Notes: generated by a model from the letters alone, not told the origin. Positions 27,298 through 36,133 are shown, numbered from the stretch's first letter. The stretch is 64,000 nt of DNA from Bacillota bacterium (GCA_023412005.1 JAEYOE010000026.1:27748-91747); one strand, 5' to 3'. Program-made: numbers and translations.

Positions 27298-27380
27298 ATT
27301 CGTTGAAATTTCGAGTTGTAATTAATATCACTCATTCAAATTAGAGGATTCATGACATATTAACCTTTTTTAAGTAGTGA

Positions 27381-27408
27381 TTGAATAAATCTTTTTTACG
27401 ATTATAAT
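27381..27408 (+). promoter_or_regulatory. Promoter for ftsQ
   Basis: TTGAAT and TATAAT are separated by 16 bases in a strongly AT-rich stretch, about 190 bases upstream of the ftsQ start. A 14-base perfect palindrome, TATAAACGTTTATA, lies in the leader at 27442-27455 and may be an operator. Confidence 0.5.
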
Positions 27409-27597
27409 TAACAGATAGGATAAGTACAATTAATATGTTTTTATAAACGTTTATATCATGTTGTTATTTAATTGGGGTTGAGAGAGATTAACAGCGGGCC
27501 TGTTGGCCATCGTTTGAGTGGCCTGTGTTTCGCAAAGTTTTCGCCGTTGCAGTCAAAGGAATATTTCACGCAGATATTACAAGAGAGGAGTGACCGA

Positions 27598-28305
27598 TTG
27601 AAAAAGGGCAAACGAATACTGACGGGCATCGCGCTTGTGCTTTTCATCGGTGCACTCGGTTTCGCGGCGTATGTGATTCTTCAGGTCAGAACAATCACCG
27701 CCGCCGGGTGCGACACCCGCAGCACAGACGAGGTGATCGCGCTCTCGGGGCTTGCTTACAACACCAGCATATTCAATGTGGACAAGCAGCAGATCATGGA
27801 CAACCTAAGTACCGATCCTTATATTAAACCGATCAGTGTCGACATCCAATATCCCGACCATGTGGTGATCACCATCGAAGAGAGGAAAGAAGCGGCGCGA
27901 ATCGAGAAGGACAGCGCTTATATTGTGATTGACCACGAGGGGTGGGTGCTGCGTTTTGAGACGGAGCCGGATGCATCCGCTTATCCAATCGTGGCTGGCC
28001 TTCCGGCTGATACCGTATTGATTGGCCAGCAGATCGGGACGACCGATACGTTCAAGATCGGTGTGCTCACCCGTGTGCTGGATGCACTCAAAACGGCTGA
28101 GGTCGCGCCGGTATTAATCGATATGTCGTTGGCGGCGGATATCGTGCTGACACTGCCTGACGGCTTGAAGGTGGAGCTCGGTGACGATACCGCGCTGGAT
28201 GAAAAGCTGGCTTTGTATAAAGCATCGCTGAGCCAGATAGCTTCCATTGGAAAATCTGGCGGAATCTTGGATGTGGCATCGGTTAAAAACGCCTATTACA
28301 GATAG
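27598..28305 (+). CDS. ftsQ: Cell division protein FtsQ/DivIB
   Basis: The protein has 235 residues. A basic N-terminus and one transmembrane helix (GIALVLFIGALGFAAYVIL) are followed by a POTRA domain (ITAAGCDTRSTDEVIALSGL ... DPYIKPISVDIQYPDHVVITIEER) and the FtsQ beta domain. It is a bitopic divisome assembly protein. The TTG at 27598 was chosen because AGGAG lies seven bases upstream and the protein then starts LKKGKR before the helix. An upstream in-frame start at 27472 would add 42 residues without family support. Confidence 0.88.
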   Translation: MKKGKRILTGIALVLFIGALGFAAYVILQVRTITAAGCDTRSTDEVIALSGLAYNTSIFNVDKQQIMDNLSTDPYIKPISVDIQYPDHVVITIEERKEAARIEKDSAYIVIDHEGWVLRFETEPDASAYPIVAGLPADTVLIGQQIGTTDTFKIGVLTRVLDALKTAEVAPVLIDMSLAADIVLTLPDGLKVELGDDTALDEKLALYKASLSQIASIGKSGGILDVASVKNAYYR

Positions 28306-28321
28306 AATTAGATCAAAAACA

Positions 28322-28349
28322 TTGTCATTTACCATAAACATGGTATTAT
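28322..28349 (+). promoter_or_regulatory. Promoter of ftsA-ftsZ with internal palindrome
   Basis: TTGTCA and TATTAT are separated by 16 bases. The spacer contains ACCAT-aaac-ATGGT (28331-28344), a palindrome placed where a repressor would block RNA polymerase. It lies about 45 bases upstream of the ftsA start. Confidence 0.6.
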
Positions 28350-28392
28350 ATATTCGAGTATTAATTTGTTTTTCTTATTTTGAGGGGATATT

Positions 28393-29580
28393 TTGCGGGC
28401 TATGAAAAATGTGACGGCTGCCGTCGAGTTTGGCACGTCGAAGGTCATGTGCGTGATCGGCCGTGAAAAATCGATGGGACGTTTTGAGGTGCTCGGAGCC
28501 GGCGAGGCAAAATACGAAGGAATTAAGAACGGCCGCTGGCAAAAGCCCTCAAATGTTGAGCAAGCCGTAGAAAAAGCAATTTCGATTGCCGAAAAAAAAA
28601 CAAGGAAGCGGATCAAGGAAGTATTTGTCGGCGTTCCCGGTGTGTTTTGCAAGGTGGTTTGTCAGGAGGGGTGCACCAAGGTTGAAGGCGGCCGCGTCAC
28701 CGAACGGGATATTGAGCGCCTGATTGAAAACGCCGAACAGGGATATGACGATTCGCTTTATACGGTGGTGAATTCGTCGCCCGTTTATTTTATATTGGAT
28801 GACGGCCATCATTATATCGATGTGATTGACGCGCCGGCGAATGAGCTTAACGGTATTGTATCGCTGGTTTTTGCAAAAAACGAGTTTATAGAAGATACAA
28901 CGGCATTGCTGCAAAAAATAGGCGTTAAAGCCGCCGCATATATACCCGAGGTGCTCGCGGAAAGTCTTTTTCTCGTTCCGAGCGAAGAGCGTGACTGCAG
29001 CAGCGTGCTCATCAATGTCGGATATTATGATACAAATGTCACAGTTGTCTACGGCGACGCAATTGTATATAATAAAACAATAAACGCCGGCGGCATGCAG
29101 ATAGCAAACGATCTGTCGATCGTGATGAATCTGGACGTGGATATGGCGGAGCAGGTAAAAAAACGTTATTCTTTCGGTCTTGAAAATTCTGGCACAAAGT
29201 TATATGATTATGCCAGACAACGGTCCGGAAGGCTGGAAAGATTCAGCCACTCGCTCGTTTCAGAGGTCATCGACGCGAGGATGGAGCATCTTTGTCAGCT
29301 TATTGGCAGGGTATTTGAAAACAGCCCGATCAATATAGCAAGGCGAACACGCATTTATCTTTCCGGTGGCGGGATAGCAATGATGAAGGGTGCCAAAGAC
29401 ATGCTTCAGGGGCTGTTAAAGCGGCAGGTGCGCATTTCGGTTATGGAAGCACCGCAGCTTTCAACGCCCAACTATTACGCGGCACTCGCATTGCTGGACT
29501 ATGTTTTTGAAGCCAAATATCACAGCGGCTCAGGCGGTATAGCGTTACTGGAACGCCTGTCGAAAAAGATGTTCGATTAA
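28393..29580 (+). CDS. ftsA: Cell division protein FtsA
   Basis: The 395-residue protein has the actin-like fold of FtsA, which anchors FtsZ filaments to the membrane. Visible are the phosphate-1 segment AAVEFGTSKVMCVIG, the SHS2-region sequence KKTRKRIKEVFVGVPG, INVGYYDTNVTVVYGD and the adenosine motif YLSGGGIAMMKGAKDML. The C-terminus (LLERLSKKMFD) could be the membrane-targeting helix. The TTG at 28393 has GAGGGG five bases upstream; ATG 28402 is the alternative. ftsZ follows after 24 bases. Confidence 0.88.
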   Translation: MRAMKNVTAAVEFGTSKVMCVIGREKSMGRFEVLGAGEAKYEGIKNGRWQKPSNVEQAVEKAISIAEKKTRKRIKEVFVGVPGVFCKVVCQEGCTKVEGGRVTERDIERLIENAEQGYDDSLYTVVNSSPVYFILDDGHHYIDVIDAPANELNGIVSLVFAKNEFIEDTTALLQKIGVKAAAYIPEVLAESLFLVPSEERDCSSVLINVGYYDTNVTVVYGDAIVYNKTINAGGMQIANDLSIVMNLDVDMAEQVKKRYSFGLENSGTKLYDYARQRSGRLERFSHSLVSEVIDARMEHLCQLIGRVFENSPINIARRTRIYLSGGGIAMMKGAKDMLQGLLKRQVRISVMEAPQLSTPNYYAALALLDYVFEAKYHSGSGGIALLERLSKKMFD

Positions 29581-29604
29581 GCGTTTCGAATAAGGGGGGC
29601 AAAT

Positions 29605-30762
29605 ATGCCATTAGAGATTGATATTGAGCAAGACAGCATAGCCAAAATTAAGGTAATCGGTGTGGGCGGCGCCGGAAACAACGCGGTCAACCGCATGATT
29701 GATCATGGGGTGACGGGCGCTGAGTTTTATGCCGTTAATACGGACAAGCAGGCGCTCCTGCTCTCAAGAGCAAAAAACAAAATTCAGATCGGCGAAAAGC
29801 TGACCAGCGGCCTTGGCGTTGGCGGAGACCCAAACATTGGGCGCCGCGCTGCCGAAGAAAGTATCGATGAGCTGAATTCAATCATCGACGGCGCGAATCT
29901 GATCTATATCGCGGCGGGGCTCGGCGGCGGTACGGGCACGGGCGCTGCACCGGTGATTGCCGAAATTGCGCGGCAGAAAAAGATACTGACGGTGGCCGTG
30001 GTGACGATGCCGTTTATGTTTGAGGGCGGCCAGCGTATAACACGCGCGAAGGAAGGTCATGTACAGCTTACGGATGTTGTGGACACGATCGTGACCATTC
30101 CGAACGATAAGCTGCTGCAGGTCATCGGCAAAGGCACATCAATGCTGGAGGCGTTCCGAGTGGCGGATGATGTGCTAAGGCAGGGCATACAGGGCATTAC
30201 AGATCTTATCGTTAAGCCCGCGCTCGTGAACCTTGATTTTGCGGACGTACGCACCGTTATGATGGAACGCGGTGTCGCGCATATGGGCATCGGCGTTGGG
30301 TATGGTGACAACAAAACGATGGATGCCGCCAAACAAGCTATTCAAAGCCCGCTGCTTGAAACGAGCATAGAAGGCGCACGCGGTATTTTGTATAACGTTA
30401 CGGGTGATCCCACGATGAGTCTGCTTGAAATTGAGGAAGCGGCCAACCTGATCCGTCAGGCAGCCGATCCTGAAGCGAACATATTCTTCGGCGCGGATAC
30501 GGACGACAGGCTGGAAGACGAGGTGCGCATCACCGTTATCGCAACGGGCTTCAATGGTGCGCCGAGAAAAATGAATCCGCAGCAGCAACCGACAAAGCCC
30601 ATGCGTGAAGAACTGGATTTTCACAGCACCTCGGATGACGACGATATCTTCATTCCCGTCAGACCGGAAAAGAAACCTTCATCGCTCAGCGGTTTTGAAA
30701 CAGGCAACGAGCTCGATATTCCGCCGTTTTTAAGACGCAAGCGCGTTAAGAAAGATTTTTAA
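29605..30762 (+). CDS. ftsZ: Cell division GTPase FtsZ
   Basis: The 385-residue protein is the tubulin homologue that forms the division ring. The nucleotide-binding segment VIGVGGAGNNAVNRM, the tubulin signature GGGTGTGAAPVIAEIA and the T7 loop region NLDFADVRTVM are present. A linker and the conserved C-terminal peptide DIPPFLRRK, which binds FtsA, close the protein. AAGGGGGG precedes the ATG. A terminator follows. Confidence 0.98.
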   Translation: MPLEIDIEQDSIAKIKVIGVGGAGNNAVNRMIDHGVTGAEFYAVNTDKQALLLSRAKNKIQIGEKLTSGLGVGGDPNIGRRAAEESIDELNSIIDGANLIYIAAGLGGGTGTGAAPVIAEIARQKKILTVAVVTMPFMFEGGQRITRAKEGHVQLTDVVDTIVTIPNDKLLQVIGKGTSMLEAFRVADDVLRQGIQGITDLIVKPALVNLDFADVRTVMMERGVAHMGIGVGYGDNKTMDAAKQAIQSPLLETSIEGARGILYNVTGDPTMSLLEIEEAANLIRQAADPEANIFFGADTDDRLEDEVRITVIATGFNGAPRKMNPQQQPTKPMREELDFHSTSDDDDIFIPVRPEKKPSSLSGFETGNELDIPPFLRRKRVKKDF

Positions 30763-30765
30763 ACG

Positions 30766-30793
30766 AATGCCCGCTGAAATGCGGGCATTGTTG
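30766..30793 (+). terminator. Terminator after ftsZ
   Basis: AATGCCCGC, a six-base loop and GCGGGCATT followed by GTTGT form a nine-pair stem. The T-tract is weak. Confidence 0.7.
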
Positions 30794-30846
30794 TCTGATG
30801 AAGTTATTAAATGAACATCAGAACATTTGCAAGAGGGAGACATGTT

Positions 30847-31497
30847 ATGAAAAAACTATTGATATGCGTGGCGGCAGCCTTTCTAATGCTCAGCGGATGT
30901 GAAGCCAAACCGTCAGCAGACGGAAATATCGAAAACGGTACGCGCGTCATCAAAATCGGCAGCGGATTTTCCGATGTGCACGCCTACCGTGGTGAGACGG
31001 TGACGCTGGATTTTACAGGCAGCGGCAGCGTGACGCTCAGCGTACCGGATTATGAAGTGGAGCAAAGCGGCAATGACGCGGTTTCGGTAACGTTTAAAGC
31101 CGTTAAAACGGGCAGCTATGGCATCGCCGTGACAACTGATAATGGGACAGAAACAGGTACGCTCATCATTGAGGAACTCGCTGACACGAATGTATACAAA
31201 AGTGTGGATGCGCAGGCGTTTGAAGAAGCGATGACGGGACAATTTTTATTGCTTGATGTGAGAACGAAGTATGAGTACGAATCAGGCCATATTGATGGAG
31301 CCGTGTTGATACCGCATAACGAGCTGGCCGACCGCCTTGATGAGATCAAGGGGTATGACAAAGTGCTGGTCTATTGCGCATCGGGCAATCGCAGTGTGGC
31401 TGCTTCTCAAATACTCATCAATGCAGGGTTTAAAGAGGTGTACAATTTGACTTATGGCTACGCCGACTGGCAGGATTACAAACAAGGCGTCAATTGA
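30847..31497 (+). CDS. Rhodanese-domain lipoprotein
   Basis: The protein has 216 residues. A lipoprotein signal ends in LMLSGC with Cys18 as the lipidation site. A beta-rich domain (about 30-112) comes next, then a rhodanese domain with LLLDVRTKYEYESGHIDGAVLIPHNEL and the active loop CASGNRS (Cys177). Rhodaneses transfer sulfane sulfur; an exported one may act in redox or sulfur stress outside the membrane. ATG 30847 has GGGAG seven bases upstream, and the in-frame start at 30811 would bury the signal. It is followed by cysS, which has its own promoter. Confidence 0.85.
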   Translation: MKKLLICVAAAFLMLSGCEAKPSADGNIENGTRVIKIGSGFSDVHAYRGETVTLDFTGSGSVTLSVPDYEVEQSGNDAVSVTFKAVKTGSYGIAVTTDNGTETGTLIIEELADTNVYKSVDAQAFEEAMTGQFLLLDVRTKYEYESGHIDGAVLIPHNELADRLDEIKGYDKVLVYCASGNRSVAASQILINAGFKEVYNLTYGYADWQDYKQGVN

Positions 31498-31523
31498 CTT
31501 TTGGCCGCCGCATATAATATAAT
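31494..31523 (+). promoter_or_regulatory. Promoter of cysS
   Basis: TTGACT and TATAAT are separated by 18 bases; a second TATAAT overlaps five bases earlier. The transcript would start about 30 bases before the cysS TTG, leaving no room for a T-box. Confidence 0.6.
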
Positions 31524-31557
31524 GATGCGATCAACAGCAGGAATGGAAGTGTAAGGT

Positions 31558-32934
31558 TTGAAGCTTTTTAACACAATGACACGTACAAAAGAAGAGTTTG
31601 TTCCCTTGGAGCCTGGCAAGGCGAAAATCTATGCCTGCGGCCCCACGGTCTATAACTATTTTCATATCGGCAATGCGCGCCCGTTTATCATTTTTGATAC
31701 ACTGCGTCGGTATCTTGAATACACCGGTGTGGATGTGACTTTCGTACAGAATTTCACTGATGTGGATGATAAAATGATTAGCAGAGCTGCTGAGGAAAAC
31801 ATCAGCTTGAAAGCGCTCGGTGAGCGCTTTATCGCAGAATATTTCAAGGATGCCAAAGGCCTTGGTATCGCGCCCGCTACCGTGCATCCGAAAGCGACCG
31901 AGCACATTGAAGACATCATCAAACTGGTTGAGACGCTCGTTGAAAACGGTCATGCGTATGAATCGGGCGGTGATGTTTATTTTGATGTGTCGAGCTTCCC
32001 CGAATACGGTAAGCTTTCCGGGCAGTCGCTGGAAGATTTACAGGCGGGTGCCCGTATTGACGTGACAGAGGTGAAGAAAAATCCTGAGGATTTTGCGCTG
32101 TGGAAGGCCGCTAAGCCGGGCGAAGACAGCTGGAACAGCCCGTGGGGCAACGGCAGGCCGGGCTGGCATATCGAGTGCAGCGCGATGAGCATGAAATACC
32201 TTGGCGACACGATCGACATACACGGCGGCGGGCAGGATCTGATTTTCCCTCACCATGAAAATGAAATCGCGCAGTCGGAAGCAGCCACCGGCAAGCCGTT
32301 CGCAAAGTATTGGATGCACAACGGCTATATCAATATCAACAATGAAAAAATGTCTAAATCAAAGGGCAACTTCTTTACCGTGCGCGATATCGCTCAAAAA
32401 TACGATTTAAAGGTTGTCAGGCTGTTTATGCTCTCTGCACATTACCGCAACCCGGTCAACTTCAGTGAAGAGCTGATTATGCAGGCCGCATCCGCGATGG
32501 CACGCATTAAAAACTGCCGGGACAATTTGAGGCACATCATAGCCACGGGGAGTGCGGATACAGCGGACATAACGAAGGATGTGTGTGCGCTGGAAAACCG
32601 GTTTAAAGCGGCAATGGACGATGATTTAAATACCGCGGAAGCCATAGGCGTGATATTTGAATACATACGTGATATTAACCTTGCATTTGAAGACGGCAAT
32701 GGCGCAAAAAGCGCAAAGGAAGCTTTGGACGCACTGGATAAGGTGCTTGGCGTATTGGGCCTTGTGCCGGAAGACGAAGAGATTCCCGCTGAGATTGCTG
32801 CAATGGCCGAGGAACGCCAGCAGGCTCGCAAAGCGCGGGATTTTGCCAAATCGGATGCAATTCGAGACCAACTGAGCGCGCTTGGATACGATTTGAAAGA
32901 TACGCCGGATGGCGTGAAAATAAGCAGAAGATAA
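31558..32934 (+). CDS. cysS: Cysteine--tRNA ligase
   Basis: The 458-residue class I synthetase charges tRNA-Cys. The N-terminus reads (M)KLFNTMTRTKEEF, the HIGH-type motif is in CGPTVYNYFHIGNARPF, zinc ligands are expected around WHIECSAMS and HHENEIAQSE, and KMSKSKGN is the KMSKS loop. The C-terminal domain has ARKARDFAKSDAIRDQL. TTG 31558 fits the family start; GGAAG lies about eight bases upstream. A small membrane protein gene follows after 12 bases. Confidence 0.96.
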   Translation: MKLFNTMTRTKEEFVPLEPGKAKIYACGPTVYNYFHIGNARPFIIFDTLRRYLEYTGVDVTFVQNFTDVDDKMISRAAEENISLKALGERFIAEYFKDAKGLGIAPATVHPKATEHIEDIIKLVETLVENGHAYESGGDVYFDVSSFPEYGKLSGQSLEDLQAGARIDVTEVKKNPEDFALWKAAKPGEDSWNSPWGNGRPGWHIECSAMSMKYLGDTIDIHGGGQDLIFPHHENEIAQSEAATGKPFAKYWMHNGYININNEKMSKSKGNFFTVRDIAQKYDLKVVRLFMLSAHYRNPVNFSEELIMQAASAMARIKNCRDNLRHIIATGSADTADITKDVCALENRFKAAMDDDLNTAEAIGVIFEYIRDINLAFEDGNGAKSAKEALDALDKVLGVLGLVPEDEEIPAEIAAMAEERQQARKARDFAKSDAIRDQLSALGYDLKDTPDGVKISRR

Positions 32935-32946
32935 GGGGTACAAGTT

Positions 32947-33255
32947 TTGGAAGGCATGAATCAAATGATGGCTGTTTTTATGATCATATTCGGCGTGTTC
33001 GCGCTCTATTCAGCGTTTACGGGGAAAGGCCCTGCGTTTAAAAACGATTATCCAAAAGCGATGAAGGAAGACGCTGATAAAATGCTTCGTCAGTTTTGCT
33101 GGATATTCGGGCCGCTCGCTCTGGTGTTTGGCGTTTTAGATTATATGGGTTTCGAATGGGTTTACTATGTTGAAATTGGAACCATACTGCCGGGTGTCAT
33201 CGTTTACGTCGTGTTGTTCAGAAAACGGTTTAAACAATATCTGAAGAAAAAATAA
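32947..33255 (+). CDS. Small membrane protein, unknown function
   Basis: The protein has 102 residues and three hydrophobic segments (MMAVFMIIFGVFALYSAF; FCWIFGPLALVFGVLDYMGF; VEIGTILPGVIVYVVLF) with a basic tail KRFKQYLKKK. The TTG start has AAGGGG about eight bases upstream. It lies 12 bases after cysS and is likely co-transcribed with it. No family was recognised; general size and layout resemble DUF3784-like proteins but the core motif is missing. Confidence 0.65.
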   Translation: MEGMNQMMAVFMIIFGVFALYSAFTGKGPAFKNDYPKAMKEDADKMLRQFCWIFGPLALVFGVLDYMGFEWVYYVEIGTILPGVIVYVVLFRKRFKQYLKKK

Positions 33256-33314
33256 AACAAACAATTGTTTTCATGCATAGAATAATCTAAGCCTGGCTAA
33301 GGAGTATCTGTGTC

Positions 33315-33644
33315 ATGAATATGTATTTGACATCGCGGGACGAATGGGTCATCATCAGTACGCATACGGCGACTGTGGGTCTTGATTGCAGGTCGGTCAG
33401 GGGAGATGTTGTCTATATAGAGCTGCCGGTTATTGGGCTTGATGTAAAAAAAGGTCAGCCCTGTGCCACGGTCGAGTCAATCAAGGCGGTCAGCGAGGTA
33501 CACGCACCGGTCAACGGTATGATTTCGTCCGTCAACGATTCTGTTTTTGATATGCCGGACATCATATCTCAAAAGGACACATGGCTTTTTAAGGTGACTT
33601 TTGAGGGCGAGGCCGACATCAGTGAGTGGACGGTAAAGAAATGA
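33315..33644 (+). CDS. Glycine cleavage H-like lipoyl-carrier protein
   Basis: The protein has 109 residues. The N-terminus LTSRDEWVII and the lipoyl site ESIKAVSEVHAPVNG with Lys57 match GcvH, which carries aminomethyl groups on lipoate. It is about 15-20 residues shorter than usual and lacks the C-terminal helix. No gcvT, gcvP or lipoate ligase lies nearby. A lone H protein may serve in lipoate relay or in another glycine/reductase system; that is an inference. AAGGAG lies about ten bases upstream of the ATG. Confidence 0.8.
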   Translation: MNMYLTSRDEWVIISTHTATVGLDCRSVRGDVVYIELPVIGLDVKKGQPCATVESIKAVSEVHAPVNGMISSVNDSVFDMPDIISQKDTWLFKVTFEGEADISEWTVKK

Positions 33645-33652
33645 GTTGTGTC

Positions 33653-33684
33653 AAGGCTGTTCCGTTTGGAGCAGCCTTATGTTA
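33653..33684 (+). terminator. Terminator after the gcvH-like gene
   Basis: AAGGCTG and CAGCCTT arms enclose an 11-12-base loop and are followed by a weak T-rich stretch. Confidence 0.5.
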
Positions 33685-33723
33685 TTCTATTAGGTAATAA
33701 GAGCCGGGATTTCATAGACATGT

Positions 33724-33835
33724 GAACACCTCATCAGTCGCCTATCGGCGGCAGCTTCCCCTCCAAGGGGAAGCCATAATCGGGAAAAGAGCCTTCTCCT
33801 GGAGAGAAGGCGGTGTGAAGCACCGGATGAGGTCT
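33724..33835. repeat. Dispersed palindromic repeat
   Basis: The ends CACCTCATC (33727) and GATGAGGT (33826) are inverted. Inside are two hairpins, GCTTCCCC/GGGGAAGC (33754-33774) and CCTTCTC/GAGAAGG (33792-33810). A related element lies at 54598-54708 and a partial one at 15570-15608. It fills most of the 398-base gap 33645-34042, where no gene was seen. Confidence 0.75.
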
Positions 33836-34042
33836 CAAAAGCAGCGATCAATATCCGAACCTCATCAAGTGCCGATGACAGCTCGGTTATAATGGGAAGA
33901 CTAAAATCAGATGTCTTATAGTTTAGAAGCTCCGTGCTGTTGATAAGGACTTTCAGAAATCGTAATACATGAGTGAAAGCGATTCAGCGAATGAGTGCTT
34001 GTCGGACAGAACCGTAGCTTCTGGTTGAATGAGAGGAACCGC

Positions 34043-35206
34043 ATGGCGAAATTCATAATTGTGGTGATGGACAGCGTGGGTGCGGGCGAAATGCCCGACG
34101 CGGCCCGTTTCGGTGATGAAGGCTCGGATACGCTCGGGCACATCATAGCCGCTTACCCCGATATCAGCATACCGAACTTAAAACGGCTGGGGCTGTGCAA
34201 GCTGAAAGATCTGCCCTGCGACGGCGATGTGACCGGCGCCTACGGCAAAGCCGCCGAGTATTTTCCGGGCAAAGACACAACGGGCGGCCACTTTGAAATC
34301 AGCGGCCTGATCATGGACAAGCCGTTCCCGACATTCCCGCATGGTTTCCCGCAGGATTTTATACAAGACTTCGAGAAAGCTGTGGGGCGCGGCACGCTTG
34401 CCAACTACCCGGCCTCCGGAACGGAAATCATCAAACAGCTGGGTGAGGAGCATATAAAAACAGGCAAGCTCATTGTTTACACATCGGCCGACAGCGTGTT
34501 CCAGATTGCGGCGCATGAAGCTGTTGTGCCGTTGCCTGAACTCTATAAAATCTGCGAAACAGCAAGACGCATGCTGACGGGCGACCTTGGCGTGGGACGC
34601 GTGATCGCGCGGCCGTTTATCGGTGAGGTGGGGCACTTTGAGCGCACGCAGAACCGCCGGGATTTTTCGTTTGAACCGCCGGGTAAGACAATTCTCACCG
34701 CTGTGAAAAATGCGGGGCTTGAGGTGATGGGCATCGGCAAGATAGAGGATATCTTTGCGGGCGTGGGGCTGACAATGCGCAATCACACGCACAATAACGA
34801 TGCGGGTATCAAGGCAACAGTAGACGCGATCAAACAGGATTTTGACGGGCTGGTTTTTACGAACCTTGTGGACTTTGATATGCTTTACGGCCACCGTAAC
34901 GATGTGAAGGGCTACAAAGAAGCGCTGGAGGCACTGGACGCACGCATCCCTGAAATGCTGGCGGCCATGAAGCCGGACGATATCATTGTGTTCACGGCAG
35001 ATCACGGGTGCGACCCGACAACGGCGAGCACCGACCATTCACGCGAGTACGTCCCGATACTTGTTTGGGGAGGCCGTGTGAAGCCCGGCGCGGATTTCGG
35101 CACGCGCGGCACCTTTGCCGACATTGCGGCCACAGCCGCCGAATTCTTCGGCCTCAGCAATTGGCAGGCGGGCACCTCATTTCTGCATGAAATAACGGAG
35201 GAATAA
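34043..35206 (+). CDS. deoB: Phosphopentomutase
   Basis: The 387-residue protein is DeoB, which interconverts ribose/deoxyribose 1- and 5-phosphates. The metal-binding N-terminus is VVMDSVGAGEMPDAARFGDEGSDTLGH, DTTGGHFEI carries the catalytic threonine region, and FTADHGCDPTTASTDHSREYVP is the C-terminal metal site. ATG 34043 has GAGAGGA upstream; the in-frame start at 33995 lacks a site. The PNP gene follows after three bases, so nucleoside phosphorolysis and sugar-phosphate use are coupled. Confidence 0.97.
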   Translation: MAKFIIVVMDSVGAGEMPDAARFGDEGSDTLGHIIAAYPDISIPNLKRLGLCKLKDLPCDGDVTGAYGKAAEYFPGKDTTGGHFEISGLIMDKPFPTFPHGFPQDFIQDFEKAVGRGTLANYPASGTEIIKQLGEEHIKTGKLIVYTSADSVFQIAAHEAVVPLPELYKICETARRMLTGDLGVGRVIARPFIGEVGHFERTQNRRDFSFEPPGKTILTAVKNAGLEVMGIGKIEDIFAGVGLTMRNHTHNNDAGIKATVDAIKQDFDGLVFTNLVDFDMLYGHRNDVKGYKEALEALDARIPEMLAAMKPDDIIVFTADHGCDPTTASTDHSREYVPILVWGGRVKPGADFGTRGTFADIAATAAEFFGLSNWQAGTSFLHEITEE

Positions 35207-35209
35207 ACC

Positions 35210-36025
35210 ATGACAGCGGAAAGAATACATATTGCTTTTATAACGCTCAGCAAACTGATTGACCAAAGACCCGATGTGTGTGTGGTGCTGGGAAGCGGCC
35301 TTGGGGATTATGCCGATACGATGGAAAACGCACAGACGGTACCGTATACGTCCATTCCGGGGTTACCTGTGTCGACAGCGCCGGGCCATGCAGGTCGGCT
35401 GGTGTTCGGGCGCAAGCACGGCAAGAACGTCGTGTGCATGCAGGGGCGTTTTCACTGCTACGAAGGCCACTCGGCTGCCGAAACAGTGATTCCGCTGCGC
35501 GCGCTGATTATGCTCGGCGTAAAAAAGCTGCTGCTCACCAACGCGGCGGGCGGCGTAAACACAGGCTTTAAACCCGGCGATATTATGGTGATAACGGATC
35601 ATATCAATTTCACCTGCTTCAATCCGCTGATCGGTACCAATATGGACGAATTCGGCCCGCGTTTTCCGGATATGTCGTACGCGTACGACAAAGCGCTAAA
35701 CAAGGCGCTGACGGATACGGCTGATGCTAACGGCATTGAACTGAAAACGGGTGTGTACGCCATGATGTCGGGCCCGTCGTATGAAACACCGGCGGAAATC
35801 AAAGCGCTGCGTATTATGGGCGCAGATGCGGTCGGTATGTCTACTGTGCCCGAGATTATCGCGGCGGCACATGCGGGTGTGAAATCCGCCGCTATTTCCT
35901 GCATCACGAACATGGCAGCAGGCATACTCGATCAGCCGCTGACGCACGAGGAAGTGATGGAAACGGGGCGCATTGCGGCAGATCGCATTCAGACGGTAAT
36001 CGACGGGTTTCTAGAGCGTGTTTAA
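35210..36025 (+). CDS. punA: Purine-nucleoside phosphorylase, trimeric type
   Basis: The 271-residue protein splits purine nucleosides with phosphate. Family motifs are VVLGSGLGDYAD (phosphate loop), GRFHCYEGHSAAETVIP, LLLTNAAGGVN, and MMSGPSYETPAEIKALRIMGADAVGMSTVPE around the base site. A GGAGG site lies just before the ATG. It shares a transcript with deoB, whose product handles the released (deoxy)ribose 1-phosphate. Confidence 0.95.
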   Translation: MTAERIHIAFITLSKLIDQRPDVCVVLGSGLGDYADTMENAQTVPYTSIPGLPVSTAPGHAGRLVFGRKHGKNVVCMQGRFHCYEGHSAAETVIPLRALIMLGVKKLLLTNAAGGVNTGFKPGDIMVITDHINFTCFNPLIGTNMDEFGPRFPDMSYAYDKALNKALTDTADANGIELKTGVYAMMSGPSYETPAEIKALRIMGADAVGMSTVPEIIAAAHAGVKSAAISCITNMAAGILDQPLTHEEVMETGRIAADRIQTVIDGFLERV

Positions 36026-36054
36026 TTAACAGCCAACAATCATTGTTTTCGATG

Positions 36055-36085
36055 AGGCTTTCTGCTTTTACAGAGAGCCTTTTTA
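36055..36085 (+). terminator. Terminator after deoB-punA
   Basis: AGGCTTTCTG, a six-base loop and CAGAGAGCCT followed by TTTTT form a ten-pair stem with one wobble pair. Confidence 0.85.
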
Positions 36086-36133
36086 CATTGACAAATAACA
36101 AGATCAAAACGCAAAGAATATTGCACCATGCAA

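Noticed and set aside
27472..27597. Upstream extension of ftsQ
   Set aside because: The added 42 residues do not fit the FtsQ family, and AGGAG before the TTG at 27598 gives a better start.
31498..31557. T-box riboswitch before cysS
   Set aside because: The space between the promoter and the start is about 35 bases, too short for a T-box.
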